Shown one piece after another: positions 1 to 9,475 of a stretch of 64,000 bases of DNA. Each line of letters begins with the position of its first letter. Positions within the stretch are counted from its first letter, which is position 1. Source of the stretch: Neonectria sp. B-13 (lineage: Eukaryota > Ascomycota > Sordariomycetes > Hypocreales > Nectriaceae). The stretch is taken from assembly GCA_002682825.1 (NCBI GenBank), contig NOKP01000001.1, positions 1,204,464 through 1,268,463 on the forward strand. The letters run 5' to 3'. Below the pieces are notes generated by a model, which worked only from the letters and a program-made list of their open reading frames with translations, was not told the origin of the DNA and ran no database searches. A program made the translations under genes and the position numbers.

Positions 1-994
1 TCGTCCCTCTGTTGGCTGGGGCTGGCGATGGATGTGACGTAGCCGTCCCCAGCCAATAGGTTGACGCTTTGGGGAATGAAGGTCAAGGAGGAGAGCCTCA
101 TATTGCCATATTGAGAAAGGGAACATGAGGCTGTGGAGTGCCGGGGGGGTTGTGCGTAGAAACGTTGCATAACCAAGAGACACACCATACATGTATACCA
201 AAAGGAGTAATGTTATAATCGCAAGAGGCAGTGCATCATAACCAACAATAGCCCCGTACAAATCGTTGCGGGATGGGAGCGTCAACCTTTGAAGTAGTTC
301 AGTCCATCGGTGCGGCGGGTGGGTAAAGTATTGTAGTAGAGTACTACGCAGTAAGAAGTAAAGCCTACGCATGTACTCCCCATTAGAATAGTTCCGTATT
401 TAGCTACAATAGTTAAGCAGAAGAATTATATATCAATGAGCTGCCAAGTAGGCTGTCTAACAGTCCTGTTCCTCTCAGCAGAGGCGTCTTGTCCAAAGTT
501 TGACTACTCCACCAAATAACATGCTGGAGGGCGAATATGGGGTCGGTGTCGGAGCCTGACTGACCCTGAAGGCTCGTAAGGACCTCGTGAGTTCACAAGA
601 GCTCCAAGGTCGTTGAAGGAAACATCTGGGCGTACTACAATGCCGCGTCCTTGTAGTGCAAATCACTGTACCGCGATGTGATTATATGCGCCATAGATCA
701 TCCATTACCTTGTATTGATCATGCACCTAACATGCTCCTTGCTTGCCGTAGCTAAATCAGACATCAGAAAGGACGCCCGGCAATATCCCGCCCATCAGAA
801 GAACGAGCCCGGTGACGGAATGACTATTATACAACAAGTGTATCATGAACTAGAGAATTTGAACAAATTCAGTCTCATTCCGAGTGACAGGCATATTAGG
901 GATTAGGAGTAGTATTAACGCATAGTTCTATCGTCTATCATGGCCGTTGTCTTTCATGGCCGCATTCCTCAACATCTTATTTCGCCCGCTCAAC
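1..994. other. intergenic, nothing recognised
   Basis: No reading frame here has recognisable protein motifs. The two short frames (63 codons each) look like chance. The stretch is moderately AT-rich and lies downstream of the FIT gene, so it would contain that gene's 3' untranslated region at its right end. Confidence 0.5.
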
Positions 995-2029
995 TTAAAT
1001 CCCAGGCAGACCAATGATCTGCCTGACGCCCGGGACGAACCGAGGCACATTATACACAATGTAATACGCTGCCACTGCGGTCAAGAGTCCAGTAAACTGC
1101 AGGCTATTAGCTTTGTCCGTTGGGGAACAGTGGGTGACGGGACTTACCTTCTCGAACCACGTGTGGAAGTAAATTGCTGTCATCAACAGCATCCATACAC
1201 TCAGCCCCATGACACCAAGCGCCAACTTGGTACCGAGTCCCAAAGTGGGCTTTCCCGCACCATGGCCAACCGGCGTCTCGGACTCAACACTGGCACTCTT
1301 AAGTGCTCCATCAGGCATGACAACACATCTCTCCTCGCCCTGCCAGCCAGACCACCGCAAGACAACCCATCCCACCTCCTGCATCAAGAAGGTTGTGCCG
1401 AGGGTCAACAAGAAGACATGACCGGAGATATCGTGTCCGCCTTTCCATTTGCCGCCCGCCGCCTTGCACGCCATGGCCGTCACCATCTCGCCGACGCTAG
1501 TATCAGTCATCTGCACCTCCCGCTGCGCAAGTTCGCACTTTCCACCGGTCCAGCGGAACCCACGGTCGATGATCGGAGCGCCAAAGCACCACTGCGTAAC
1601 GAGGAACCACAGCGCTGTGACGGACGCCCATCGCAGTCCAGCCTGAAGCCGACGCGAGCCGACGGCGGTACTGGGGTGGGTGAAGAGGAAGGCGGCGAAG
1701 GCAACAGTGACCCATGCCCAGCCTCGCTTGACGAAGAAGATGTTGAAGACGTTTGACTTGCGGGCGAAGTAGCTCGGAGCGAATGTCGGGTCCTGTGGGT
1801 GCGATTGCGACACGGCGTCGTACTGGGCAGAACGCGTCTCCGGAGAGAGGATGGAGAAGACGGTGCCGAAGACGAGGACGACGGGGAAAAGATATAAGCA
1901 GAGTCGCTCGATGGACGTCGGAAGAAACGGCGAGGTGCGCGGCGTCGAGGCCGAAGCTCCAGCAGAAGCCATGGGTTCGATGTTTGGTGGAGAGGACGCC
2001 AACTTGGCGGCGCGGCGAGTGACGGCCAT
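995..2029 (-). CDS. FIT family protein (SCS3/FIT2-like), ER lipid-droplet biogenesis
   Basis: Exons 2029..1148 and 1096..995 give about 327 residues. FIT2/SCS3 proteins are ER membrane acyl-CoA diphosphatases needed for lipid-droplet budding and ER phospholipid balance (family knowledge). Several hydrophobic segments are visible. The family signature appears as HDISGHVFLL, with the first catalytic histidine, and YFHTWFEK, with the second. The 51-bp intron (1097..1147) has a GTAAGT donor, a GCTAAT branch-like site and CAG. It lies right after the second histidine motif, and removing it joins EKV to FTGLLTAV as in the family. Its length is a multiple of three and it has no stop, so the frame stays open if it is retained. 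The first ATG (2029) is used here. A second ATG 19 codons in is also possible. Confidence 0.86.
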   Translation of the reverse strand: MAVTRRAAKLASSPPNIEPMASAGASASTPRTSPFLPTSIERLCLYLFPVVLVFGTVFSILSPETRSAQYDAVSQSHPQDPTFAPSYFARKSNVFNIFFVKRGWAWVTVAFAAFLFTHPSTAVGSRRLQAGLRWASVTALWFLVTQWCFGAPIIDRGFRWTGGKCELAQREVQMTDTSVGEMVTAMACKAAGGKWKGGHDISGHVFLLTLGTTFLMQEVGWVVLRWSGWQGEERCVVMPDGALKSASVESETPVGHGAGKPTLGLGTKLALGVMGLSVWMLLMTAIYFHTWFEKVSPVTHCSPTDKANSLQFTGLLTAVAAYYIVYNVPRFVPGVRQIIGLPGI

Positions 2030-2556
2030 GTGGAGGATATGAGGAAACGAGATGAAGAGTCTGGCAGGTAATCAATGTCGCATTGGAGAGATTGAGCTCG
2101 AAGAGACCGTTGGTGAACAGGAAGGCGTTTGCGCGGTTACCAAAAGGCAAAGGAACCTGGGGGCCTCTTTGTTGGCAAAGTCGCGGAGCTGCCACCTATG
2201 ACGTCTTTCGAGTGGCGTGGGCTTGTTCGCGATGCTTCCAAGTCCCACGACCGGCCTCGGCAGAACAAATTTCCGGTGGGGTGCCTGTCGATCCCGAAGG
2301 GAGCAAAACCTCCGACTTCACAAGGTCAGAACGGCCGTTGTACTTCTGTATTTGCATAACTTGATTTATTTTCGGTTGATGAAAGTCACTGTTTTTATCC
2401 GATTTCTCTCTGCACAAAAGGACACACGCTTGGCGTCTCTTTCCTTTACTTCCCCACTTTACCACTAGTTATGTCGCCGCCGCCGCCTGAGTCAGACCGT
2501 CATGATGGTCCTGACTGAGACCCACTCGCGTCACAGCCAAAGTCCCAGAACAAGGC
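2030..2556. other. intergenic between FIT gene and small RNA copy A
   Basis: This is the upstream region of the FIT gene. I see no convincing gene here. Overlapping short frames on both strands lack motifs. The right part leads into the promoter of the first small RNA gene. Confidence 0.4.
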
Positions 2557-2564
2557 CATATGAT
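2557..2564 (+). promoter_or_regulatory. TATA-like box of small RNA copy A
   Basis: CATATGAT. TATG begins 29 bp before the conserved GTGAAGTAGC, the same spacing as in the other three copies. Confidence 0.5.
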
Positions 2565-2587
2565 TCAAAACAACTCGCTCTCTTTCA

Positions 2588-2679
2588 GTGAAGTAGCGAG
2601 TTTAAGCCCTGATGGGCAATTCGATCACTAACATGATCTCCGTAACAAATTTGCTCCTTTCGGGGAGTCTTCGCTTTTT
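2588..2679 (+). ncRNA. small structured RNA, copy A of an unassigned Pol III-type family
   Basis: The predicted transcript is about 92 nt. It starts at the conserved GTGAAGTAGC (2588) and ends in CTTCGC plus five T (2669..2679). The ends can pair (GUGAAG with CUUCGC). A hairpin at 2654..2667 has a five-pair stem and a UUCG tetraloop and ends one base before CTTCGC. A second small hairpin, GCCC-TGAT-GGGC, lies at 2606..2617. The T run fits a Pol III terminator, a TATA-like box sits at about -29 and a B-box-like site lies 40 bp downstream. The same layout recurs at 8516, 8921 and 9476 with different central sequence. I do not recognise it as U6, 5S, a tRNA, SRP RNA or RNase P/MRP. Transcription is inferred. 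Confidence 0.62.
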
Positions 2680-2716
2680 GCTGTTTGGGGAACCAGGTTG
2701 ATGCAACGAAGGTGAT

Positions 2717-2730
2717 GAGTTCGAAACCCA
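2717..2730 (+). promoter_or_regulatory. downstream B-box-like element of copy A
   Basis: GTTCGAAACC at 2719..2728 matches the TFIIIC B-box core (GGTTCGANNCC) and sits between short complementary arms GATG and CATC, like a tRNA T arm. No complete tRNA can be folded around it. It lies beyond the T5 terminator of copy A, as the SNR6 B box lies beyond its terminator. A run of eight T follows at about 2750. Confidence 0.5.
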
Positions 2731-2822
2731 TCGGATTCTTGTCTTCTCTTTTTTTTGGTTCATTTTCATTCCCCTTCCTCATGTTTTAGTCCTTTTTCTT
2801 TATGGAATACCCTACAAGCTCT

Positions 2823-4961
2823 TCATCTAAATTGCCCGAACCAAATGCTGTCATCCGGCCTCATTCCCCTTTGAACACCCTCCCGCTTACACATCTCTCT
2901 CTGTTGCGGATCAACTTCCCACTCTCTTACCACCTCAGCGCGAACCAGAACCTGCATCAACATGCCAGACTCGGCATGCCAGGTATTATGGCAGTGGAAT
3001 GCCCAGAGCCCTGGGTTGTCGAATACCACCCGGATAATCGCCCACGCGTATCCCTCAACCGTGATGGTATCCCGCCGAAGTGGATTCTCCAACAGCTTGT
3101 GTACCTCGAGATATTTGGGCAACTCAGCAGCAGTCGGAGGGTAGCCGCTGCGCCCCTGTGCGAGGACGAAGAAGTTGTGCCCGTGCAGATGGAAAGGGTG
3201 TGCGCCGTCGTCGAAGTTGTTAATTGAGATATCGACCGTACGGGTTCCCGTCGTTTGGAGAACAAGCTCGGTTTGACGATTAAATGCCAATTCATTGATG
3301 CCAACAGGGCTCTCTAATGAAGTATCCGCAGCATTGGAGTCTAGGAATCGGTGTAGAGATGGATGCGTAGCATTTGCATGCCAAGATGAGTCGTTGAAGA
3401 ATCCTCTAGCCAGGCGCCAAGCTCCAATCTCAAAGTTGGCCCGAAGAGTAAGGAAATCGTCTGCTGGAGGAGGCGTTATGGCTTCCACAGGATGGAGAAG
3501 GCTGGTGTTGAGGTCACGGCAGATGACCTCGATTGCTTCTGGCCACTCTCTGCTTGTCGGTTCATCGATCGAGGGCTCCGACCCAGCAGAAGTGTATCTG
3601 ATGATCGCCCTAATTTCAGGTTGGAGATACTTGTTAGGCCTCGTGAAGCAATGTGTTACCATCCGAGATCTCATCCAGAATGCAGACGCGGTCGTCACGT
3701 TCGTCTCAATCACGACGCTGTATCGCTGTGCGGGAAGGATGTTCAGCCGATGGAATGGCTCAGGGTGAACATCGGTGCCGTCGACTTCCGTCACGTAAAA
3801 AGGATGCTCATCGAACTGGATCTGGAACTCTGCGAACGCGCCCACGTTGATGATCCGTAATCTGTGACGTTTGCCAACGGCGAGGTCAATTGTTGGCGTT
3901 GAGAGGTTGGTGCTGTTGCACGGCCAGCCGTCGAAGTCTGCACAGTCACGGACACCGCGACCGTTGATCAGCGCATTGTCCGGGACAGGCTCATCGTTTT
4001 CCTGATCAGGTGCCAAGTATTCCATCAGGAGCTCCGAAGTCAGATTGTGATAGTGGTCCTGCACCATCACCACTCTATCAGTCGCATACTCCAACTTTTG
4101 AAGCTTGCGCTCTTGTTGTGAGTGTACAACCATCGGGCCCAGCAACCCGTCTGAAGCCTGTGCACTGTGATGTGCGTGGTACCAATATGTCCCAGACTGT
4201 CCCTTTACGTCAAATTGATAAGTGAAAGACGACTTGGGTGCAATTGCACATTGTGTTATTCCGACAGTGCCATCCATCGCGTTAGTGCCGTTTTGGAACA
4301 TGCCATGGAAGTGGATAGCTGTCGCGTTGACAGCTTGGTTGTCAACGTGGACGATGATGGTGTCACCCTCGTTGCATTCGATTAAAGGCCCTGGGTATTG
4401 GTTGTTGATGAGGATCATAGGACGGTATACTCCATCAGGGTTGAGGGTAGCAGAGACGATGGTCCAATTGTATTCTCGCGTGGTCGGAGGCGCAGAAAAG
4501 TCCCATGATGATGGGAGGACGTATTCCTCCGAATCGCGGAGCCGGGGCATCTCAGGTATCTCTTCATGGTACTGGATGATGACTGGTGTTACCGAGGGCT
4601 CTGATTCGGAATGGTCTCCTTGGTCATCGCTGTGAGATTTGGACTTCGGGATAGGCTGGGATCTTAGAGTTAGAGATGATATAGCCAGGACAGAAACAAT
4701 GATGAGGGCCGCGAGCAGCGCCGTCTGTAAATGGCTCCATAACGGGTGCTTCTTTGATGCATTTATCTCGTCATTGCTCGTTCCCTCGTGAGCTTCGAGG
4801 AATGGCTGCTGCTCGAGAACTCGATCGTCCTCGATTGAGCTCGAACGAGTCGCGTGATCCGAACCTTCAGCCATTGTCGCCGCTGGTCGTCCGTCGGTTT
4901 CTTGTTGTTTCCATGCTTGATTTCCGCGAAGGCCCTCGTCATTTGCCTTCACCTCATCCAT
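2823..4961 (-). CDS. multicopper oxidase (laccase-like) with an N-terminal membrane anchor
   Basis: A single uninterrupted frame of 712 residues from the ATG at 4961. An ATG at 4874 with a better context (ACAATGG) is an alternative start. A cytoplasmic N-terminus precedes one hydrophobic segment at about residues 80-98, giving a type II membrane topology. The catalytic region follows. All four copper motifs are present: HFHG (about 217), YHAHH (about 261), HPFHLHGH (about 588) and HCHNTWHAESGM (about 656). Such enzymes oxidise phenols, metal ions or similar substrates while reducing oxygen to water at the cell surface. The axial type-1 copper position appears to be Met, as in ascorbate oxidase, rather than Leu or Phe as in many fungal laccases. 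The substrate is unknown. The gene is divergent from an acid phosphatase. Confidence 0.85.
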   Translation of the reverse strand: MDEVKANDEGLRGNQAWKQQETDGRPAATMAEGSDHATRSSSIEDDRVLEQQPFLEAHEGTSNDEINASKKHPLWSHLQTALLAALIIVSVLAISSLTLRSQPIPKSKSHSDDQGDHSESEPSVTPVIIQYHEEIPEMPRLRDSEEYVLPSSWDFSAPPTTREYNWTIVSATLNPDGVYRPMILINNQYPGPLIECNEGDTIIVHVDNQAVNATAIHFHGMFQNGTNAMDGTVGITQCAIAPKSSFTYQFDVKGQSGTYWYHAHHSAQASDGLLGPMVVHSQQERKLQKLEYATDRVVMVQDHYHNLTSELLMEYLAPDQENDEPVPDNALINGRGVRDCADFDGWPCNSTNLSTPTIDLAVGKRHRLRIINVGAFAEFQIQFDEHPFYVTEVDGTDVHPEPFHRLNILPAQRYSVVIETNVTTASAFWMRSRMVTHCFTRPNKYLQPEIRAIIRYTSAGSEPSIDEPTSREWPEAIEVICRDLNTSLLHPVEAITPPPADDFLTLRANFEIGAWRLARGFFNDSSWHANATHPSLHRFLDSNAADTSLESPVGINELAFNRQTELVLQTTGTRTVDISINNFDDGAHPFHLHGHNFFVLAQGRSGYPPTAAELPKYLEVHKLLENPLRRDTITVEGYAWAIIRVVFDNPGLWAFHCHNTWHAESGMLMQVLVRAEVVREWEVDPQQREMCKREGVQRGMRPDDSIWFGQFR

Positions 4962-5528
4962 AACATCGTGTGCGTCACAGTTGAGAAAGCCCAGCACTGT
5001 CCAAGATGGGATAGGAATAGGAAGGAGAATAACGACTTTCAAGAAAAATTACCTCCAAGAGGCATCCAGTGACACCCATGGGAAACCCATTGGGTGACAT
5101 CGTTCGTCTCCATCGGACGCGGACTGAGAGCGCCGAACTTTTGTAAGTGGCATCTCCAACGGTCCCCACCGGATCAGTCGGCACGGGTGCACCGCACGTT
5201 TCCATCCCACAGGCCTTGTACCTTGGAGACACGTGCACGAGCTGCCGAATGGATTGGGATGTGACCCTTGAGAGAAAAGAACTGGCTAGGATCTGCGAGT
5301 TGGATGGCATCCAGCGCCATGGACTTTTCGCTGACCGACGGTGGAGATGGTGTAAACGACGCTCGGAAGCAGATCCATCAACATACTTGCATCGGCATCA
5401 TGAGCCGGACGGCAACTATCGTCGATGGGATATTATGATAACACCCTCCTTTCTCCCATCATGAAACGGCCTCCAATTATTCGCATCGTCGCTTAACCTC
5501 CCAGCTGAACCATCAGCTGCTCAACAAA
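4962..5528. promoter_or_regulatory. shared upstream region of oxidase and acid phosphatase
   Basis: 567 bp between two divergent start codons, so both promoters must lie here. There is no confident TATA box for either gene. A pyrimidine-rich stretch (about 5443-5460) and AT-rich GATATTATGATAA (5429..5441) lie upstream of the phosphatase start. Joint control is plausible but not shown. Confidence 0.4.
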
Positions 5529-6859
5529 ATGTTGTCCCGAGCCGCTATCATCCTGGCCGTTGCTGGTCTTGCTCTCGCCACCCCTCGCAATCATCCTGGC
5601 AAGCCAACACAGGAGACCGGATGGGAGACCAAGTATACAGCTACTGGAACCGCCGACGTCGCCGCTGCTGCTGCTACGGCCAAGACGAGCAGTCCTACCA
5701 GCAAGGTCAAGGGCAAGGCCTTTGACCGAATTGCCGTCATCTACTTTGAGAACGAAAACTACGACAAGGCCATTGGAGACCGTAAGTTATCCAACTATTC
5801 GTACATCTACATGAACTTTTTGTTAACAGTCAACTAGCCAACTTTGCCTGGTTCGCCTCCAAGGGCATCACGCTCTCCAACTACTTCGGCGTCACCCATC
5901 CTTCTGAGCCCAACTACCTGGCCGCCGTCGCCGGCGACTACTTTGGCATGCAGAACGATGACTTCAACCGCGCCGATGCCAACATCTCCACCGTCATCGA
6001 CCTGCTCGAGCACCGCGGCGTGTCTTGGGCCATGTACCAAGAAGACATGCCGTACTCGGGCTTTGAGGGTCTCAAATGGCTGAACCAGCAGAACGGCGCC
6101 AACGACTACGTGCGCAAGCACAACCCGGCCGTGCTTGTCGACAAAGTGGCCAGTTCCGAGAGTCGTTTGTCGCAAATCAAGAACCTCTCCATGATTGACA
6201 CCTCTCGCTCCATGTTCCACAAGGATCTGAAGGCGAACAAGCTGCCGCAGTGGATGTTCATCACTCCCAACATGACCTCTGATGGTCACGACACCTCTGC
6301 GACCGTGGCTGGCGCTTGGTGCCGCTCATTCCTAGAGCCTCTTATGAACGACAAGCACTTTATGGATAACACGCTTGTCCTCATCACTTGGGACGAGAAC
6401 GAGACCTACGCTTTGCAGAACAATATCCTGGCCATCCTCGTTGGTGATGTCATCCCCAAGCACCTCGTCGGCACCACGGACAACAGTTTCTACAACCACT
6501 ACTCAGAGATCTCCACCGTCCAGGCAAACTGGAACCTCCCTACGCTGGGACGCTGGGACGTCGGCGCCAACGTCTTCAAGGTGGTCGGCCAGAAGACAGG
6601 CGACAAGATCCGCAAGTGGAAGTCGGAGAAGTTCGACAACATGTTCTGGAACTACTCGTACGCAGGCTACTTCAACACAGCAGGCGGCAATTCCAGATAT
6701 CCTGCACCCAACTTGCACCTCGAGAGCTGCTCTGGGAGAAAGGTCTATGGGCCGATTAAGAAGGAGTGGAAGCAGAGCCATGCCCCTAGCTATTACGAGG
6801 ATACGATTGAGGTGCCCGATGGTCTTAGCCCTCCTAAGGGCTATACTCCTGTGGCTTAA
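5529..6859 (+). CDS. secreted acid phosphatase, phosphoesterase family
   Basis: Exons 5529..5781 and 5838..6859, 424 residues. A signal peptide is evident at residues 1-18 (hydrophobic core IILAVAGLALA). The mature part begins like the fungal phosphoesterase-type acid phosphatases (PF04185): YFENENYD, then after the intron NFAWFASKGITLSNYFGVTHP and SEPNYLAAVAGDY, later SDGHDT and LITWDENE. These enzymes release inorganic phosphate from organic esters outside the cell. The 56-bp intron has a GTAAGT donor and TAG acceptor. The upstream AG at 5829 would bring in an in-frame stop, so 5837 is the acceptor. Several N-glycosylation sequons are visible. Phosphate-regulated expression is likely for the family but no operator was identified. 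Confidence 0.88.
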
Positions 6860-7566
6860 GGAGCTGTATTTCTGTAGTTAGGCTTGTACATTACTAGAAT
6901 CCTCGATGCAGAAGTACGTACATAGCAAATACAGCAAATATACTTCCAGGTGAATAAACCGAATCTGGGCTTGCTATGAAGACTGGCCACCGCGATTGAG
7001 CTACAATTGAAGAGCAAATACATAATTTCGATCATGAAGCTGTGTGTTAATGACGTATGCGGGAGATCTCGCCAAGCCGATGGAAGATCGGCACGAACGT
7101 TTTATCCCAGCAAAGAGTCCCCACCCACGTGCCTCAAACACCGTTTAGCTGTGGCTTCACCATCTTCCCCAGGAACATCACTGACAGGGGACCCGCTGCT
7201 ATAAATCCATGGGTGCGGAAGAAGCGAATGAGATGCAGGGTGTTGACAAGCAGGAACATGCATCCTACTAAGCTCCCTGTGGGACCGCTCGTTGTCTGTT
7301 CCGTTGGACGGCAGTAAGTTGCCGAGAGGGCCACCGAGTTATCAGAGCTATCCAAGATCGTCACCGAGGGTTTACAGGATGGGGACGAAAGAGGAAAGTA
7401 GCAAGCGAGCTTACACGTGAATTGCCGCGATCCGGGGGAAGCTCCGGAACAGATTGTCGGGCTCTTATCCGCAAGCTCGAGGAGCTCTACAATTGGTACT
7501 GTCGTTTGTTCTTTGTTTATTCCCTTTTGTTCGCCCTTGGGTTTATTTCGCAAACGAAAGGTCCAG
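6860..7566. other. intergenic, 3' of phosphatase and 5' of iron transporter
   Basis: No supported gene. The part next to 7567 may hold an untranslated leader. A donor-like GTACTG at about 7487 and the CCAG just before the ATG at 7567 leave room for an unproven upstream exon of the transporter. Confidence 0.4.
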
Positions 7567-8355
7567 ATGAAGCCACGGAATCCGTCCCTCACCCGCTTCC
7601 TGTCCGACTTCACTCTCGGATTCTCGGATGGATTGACTGTCCCGTTCGCCCTAACCGCTGGGCTCAGCTCCCTGGGGAACACCGATACCGTCATCTCTGG
7701 TGGTTTGGCGGAGTTATGTGCTGGGTGCATCAGCATGGGCATTGGGGGATACTTGGCTGCTCGAGACGAAGCTCCCCAATCGCAAGGTCAAGGACGAAAT
7801 GCTGTCGATGACGAAGAGATGAGAGGCATGCTCAACTACGAAGGAGGTAGTGAAGATACCGACAACTTCTTGGTCACTGAGAAGGCCGACGGCAGTACGG
7901 AGGAGCTCATACGGCATCATCTCCAGCCCTTGGGTCTCCCTCCTACGATGATATCAACAATCCTCACAACCCTCCAAGACGAGCCCGGCAGATTGAACCA
8001 TGCTGCAACTGGCCTACAATCATACAACGACAAACTCTCTCCCTCCACCCCAGATCTCCTGCCAATCTCCCCCGTCATGTCCGGGCTCTCCATATCTCTG
8101 GGCTACACAGTCGGAGGCATCATCCCACTGTGCCCGTACTTCTTCGCGGCCACAGTCGGTCTAGGTCTACGGTGGAGTATTTGCCTCTGCCTGGCCGCTC
8201 TGTTCATGTTTGGCTCGGGGAAGAGCTGGCTGCTCCGCGGCGAAGGCGTGGGCTGGCGCTGTTTCTGGGAAGGATTGCAGATGTTGGTGTTGGGAGTGAT
8301 GGCGGCGGGGACGGCAGTTGCTTGTGTTAGTTTGGTTGGCGAGACAGGAGGGTGA
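7567..8355 (+). CDS. CCC1: vacuolar iron (manganese) transporter, CCC1/VIT1 family
   Basis: 262 residues from the first in-frame ATG. CCC1/VIT1 proteins move cytosolic ferrous iron, and in some species manganese, into the vacuole. The family block FTLGFSDGLTVPFALTAGLS is present near residue 15, followed by GGLAELCAGCISMGIGGYLAAR, a charged cytoplasmic loop, and C-terminal membrane segments (SGLSISLGYTVGGIIPLCPYFF and two more). The reading frame extends upstream of 7567 without an ATG, so a short upstream exon cannot be excluded. The loop is divergent from the usual metal-binding helix region. It lies about 0.7 kb downstream of the acid phosphatase on the same strand. Confidence 0.85.
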   Translation: MKPRNPSLTRFLSDFTLGFSDGLTVPFALTAGLSSLGNTDTVISGGLAELCAGCISMGIGGYLAARDEAPQSQGQGRNAVDDEEMRGMLNYEGGSEDTDNFLVTEKADGSTEELIRHHLQPLGLPPTMISTILTTLQDEPGRLNHAATGLQSYNDKLSPSTPDLLPISPVMSGLSISLGYTVGGIIPLCPYFFAATVGLGLRWSICLCLAALFMFGSGKSWLLRGEGVGWRCFWEGLQMLVLGVMAAGTAVACVSLVGETGG

Positions 8356-8483
8356 TGATGACTTGAACTCTCGAAATCCTCTACCAAGTGTGAATTATTT
8401 ACAGCCGGAAGATCCACGATAAGGTCGTGTTTGTGATCCAAATCAGTGATGGTTAGGCGACTTTTCAAGGGTAGCGCTGACCC
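8356..8483. other. intergenic spacer before the small RNA cluster
   Basis: Downstream region of the iron transporter. No gene seen. Confidence 0.4.
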
Positions 8484-8490
8484 TTTATAA
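8484..8490 (+). promoter_or_regulatory. TATA box of small RNA copy B
   Basis: TTTATAA, with TATAA beginning 30 bp before GTGAAGTAGC at 8516. Confidence 0.6.
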
Positions 8491-8515
8491 GTAAATCTAG
8501 CTGACGACTCTACCA

Positions 8516-8612
8516 GTGAAGTAGCTCAAGCAAATTACTCCGTTGTAACATGCCAGTGAAAACTGGCGCGCTACGATTTCAATTTCGCTCCCTTGGGAGT
8601 CCTTCGCTTTTT
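8516..8612 (+). ncRNA. small structured RNA, copy B of the same family
   Basis: About 97 nt from GTGAAGTAGC to CTTCGC plus five T (8602..8612). A six-pair hairpin with a GAAA tetraloop (GCCAGT-GAAA-ACTGGC, 8552..8567) sits in the variable centre. The conserved 3' hairpin at 8588..8599 has a CUUG tetraloop (CTCC-CTTG-GGAG) and ends two bases before CTTCGC. The closing stem GUGAAG/CUUCGC is kept. The TATA box is at about -30 and a B-box-like site lies 16 bp past the T run. The centre shows no obvious match to copies A, C or D. Function unknown. Confidence 0.65.
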
Positions 8613-8625
8613 GCTTTTTGGGTCC

Positions 8626-8640
8626 GCGTTCGAAGTCTCA
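8626..8640 (+). promoter_or_regulatory. downstream B-box-like element of copy B
   Basis: GTTCGAAGTC at 8628..8637 resembles the TFIIIC B-box core. It has no T-arm pairing around it. A second T run (TTTTT) follows at about 8649. Confidence 0.42.
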
Positions 8641-8890
8641 CCGTTCTCTTTTTGCTCCAGACCCAGTCCCCGTCTATATTTTCCCAAGGTTTTTAAGCCC
8701 ATGGCCCATGTACATCCAAATAACACAGTATTTTCCTTTGACCACCTTCACTTCGCGTTTCCTCTGCTTACAGCGACCGACGATTTGCCTCTGGGCTGTG
8801 TCCGTGGCCCCATGTTACTCCCACTCGGCCCATGGCTGCCTGGACATCCCTGCGCCAGCCATGACATCACCCAGCCCCAACCAAGCCGGT
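8641..8890. other. spacer between small RNA copies B and C
   Basis: About 250 bp with no supported gene and no further copy of the conserved end motifs. Confidence 0.4.
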
Positions 8891-8898
8891 GATATACC
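8891..8898 (+). promoter_or_regulatory. TATA-like box of small RNA copy C
   Basis: GATATACC, with TATA beginning 28 bp before GCGAAGTAGC at 8921. Confidence 0.5.
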
Positions 8899-8920
8899 AA
8901 AGTAGCTCCTCTCTCTCTCA

Positions 8921-9027
8921 GCGAAGTAGCGAAATTCAATAAAAGCACTTCGTACTGACCGGTTGGGCAGATTCCTCGGAGTCTCGCACCCCAGCCAATC
9001 TCCCCTCGGGGAGATGCTTCGCTTTTT
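8921..9027 (+). ncRNA. small structured RNA, copy C of the same family
   Basis: About 107 nt, the longest copy, from GCGAAGTAGC to CTTCGC plus five T (9017..9027). The 3' hairpin at 8998..9015 has a seven-pair stem and a CUCG tetraloop (ATCTCCC-CTCG-GGGAGAT). It differs in sequence from the other copies while keeping position and form. The closing stem GCGAAG/CUUCGC is perfect. A pyrimidine-rich run ending in CAG precedes the start, as in the other copies. No convincing B box follows. The nearest candidate, GGTTCACAGTG at 9030..9040, is a poor match. Confidence 0.6.
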
Positions 9028-9040
9028 GCGGTTCACAGTG

Positions 9041-9444
9041 TTAGGCATAGGCTTTCACGTTTGAGAACAGTACCAGCCAGGTATTTTCTTTTTTGCAGAG
9101 CACTCCTCTGCTTTTCCTTCATTTTGGCTCATGCGCGATTCTTGCTTTGCATTCCAATATGCATTCCCAAGTCATGTTCTTGGTAGGAGGTCTCGCTCAG
9201 CCAATGTTGACGTGTAGGCTTCACCCTCCAACGACAACAAAAACCCCCCAAGATTGATCCAGATGTGACAATAATTACTCCCAAACTCCCTTCTTTCTTA
9301 ATTAACCTGTTCAATAATCCTTTCACATGCTCTCATCTACGCTCTCGCAGGTGACGATTCAACTCTTGGTCATCCACCTCACCCAAGCCACTCTGCAGCT
9401 GACCCACGCCACGTACCAGGCAGCCATCAACACGGCCGTCTACC
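9041..9444. other. spacer between small RNA copies C and D
   Basis: About 400 bp without a supported gene. Short frames here are not convincing. Confidence 0.4.
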
Positions 9445-9452
9445 CATATAAT
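9445..9452 (+). promoter_or_regulatory. TATA box of small RNA copy D
   Basis: CATATAAT, with TATAA beginning 29 bp before GCGAAGTAGC at 9476. Confidence 0.6.
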
Positions 9453-9475
9453 CTAACTTAATGACTCTCCTTCCA

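Noticed and set aside
947..1756. 269-codon plus-strand frame opposite the FIT gene
   Set aside because: Antisense shadow of a convincing FIT protein.
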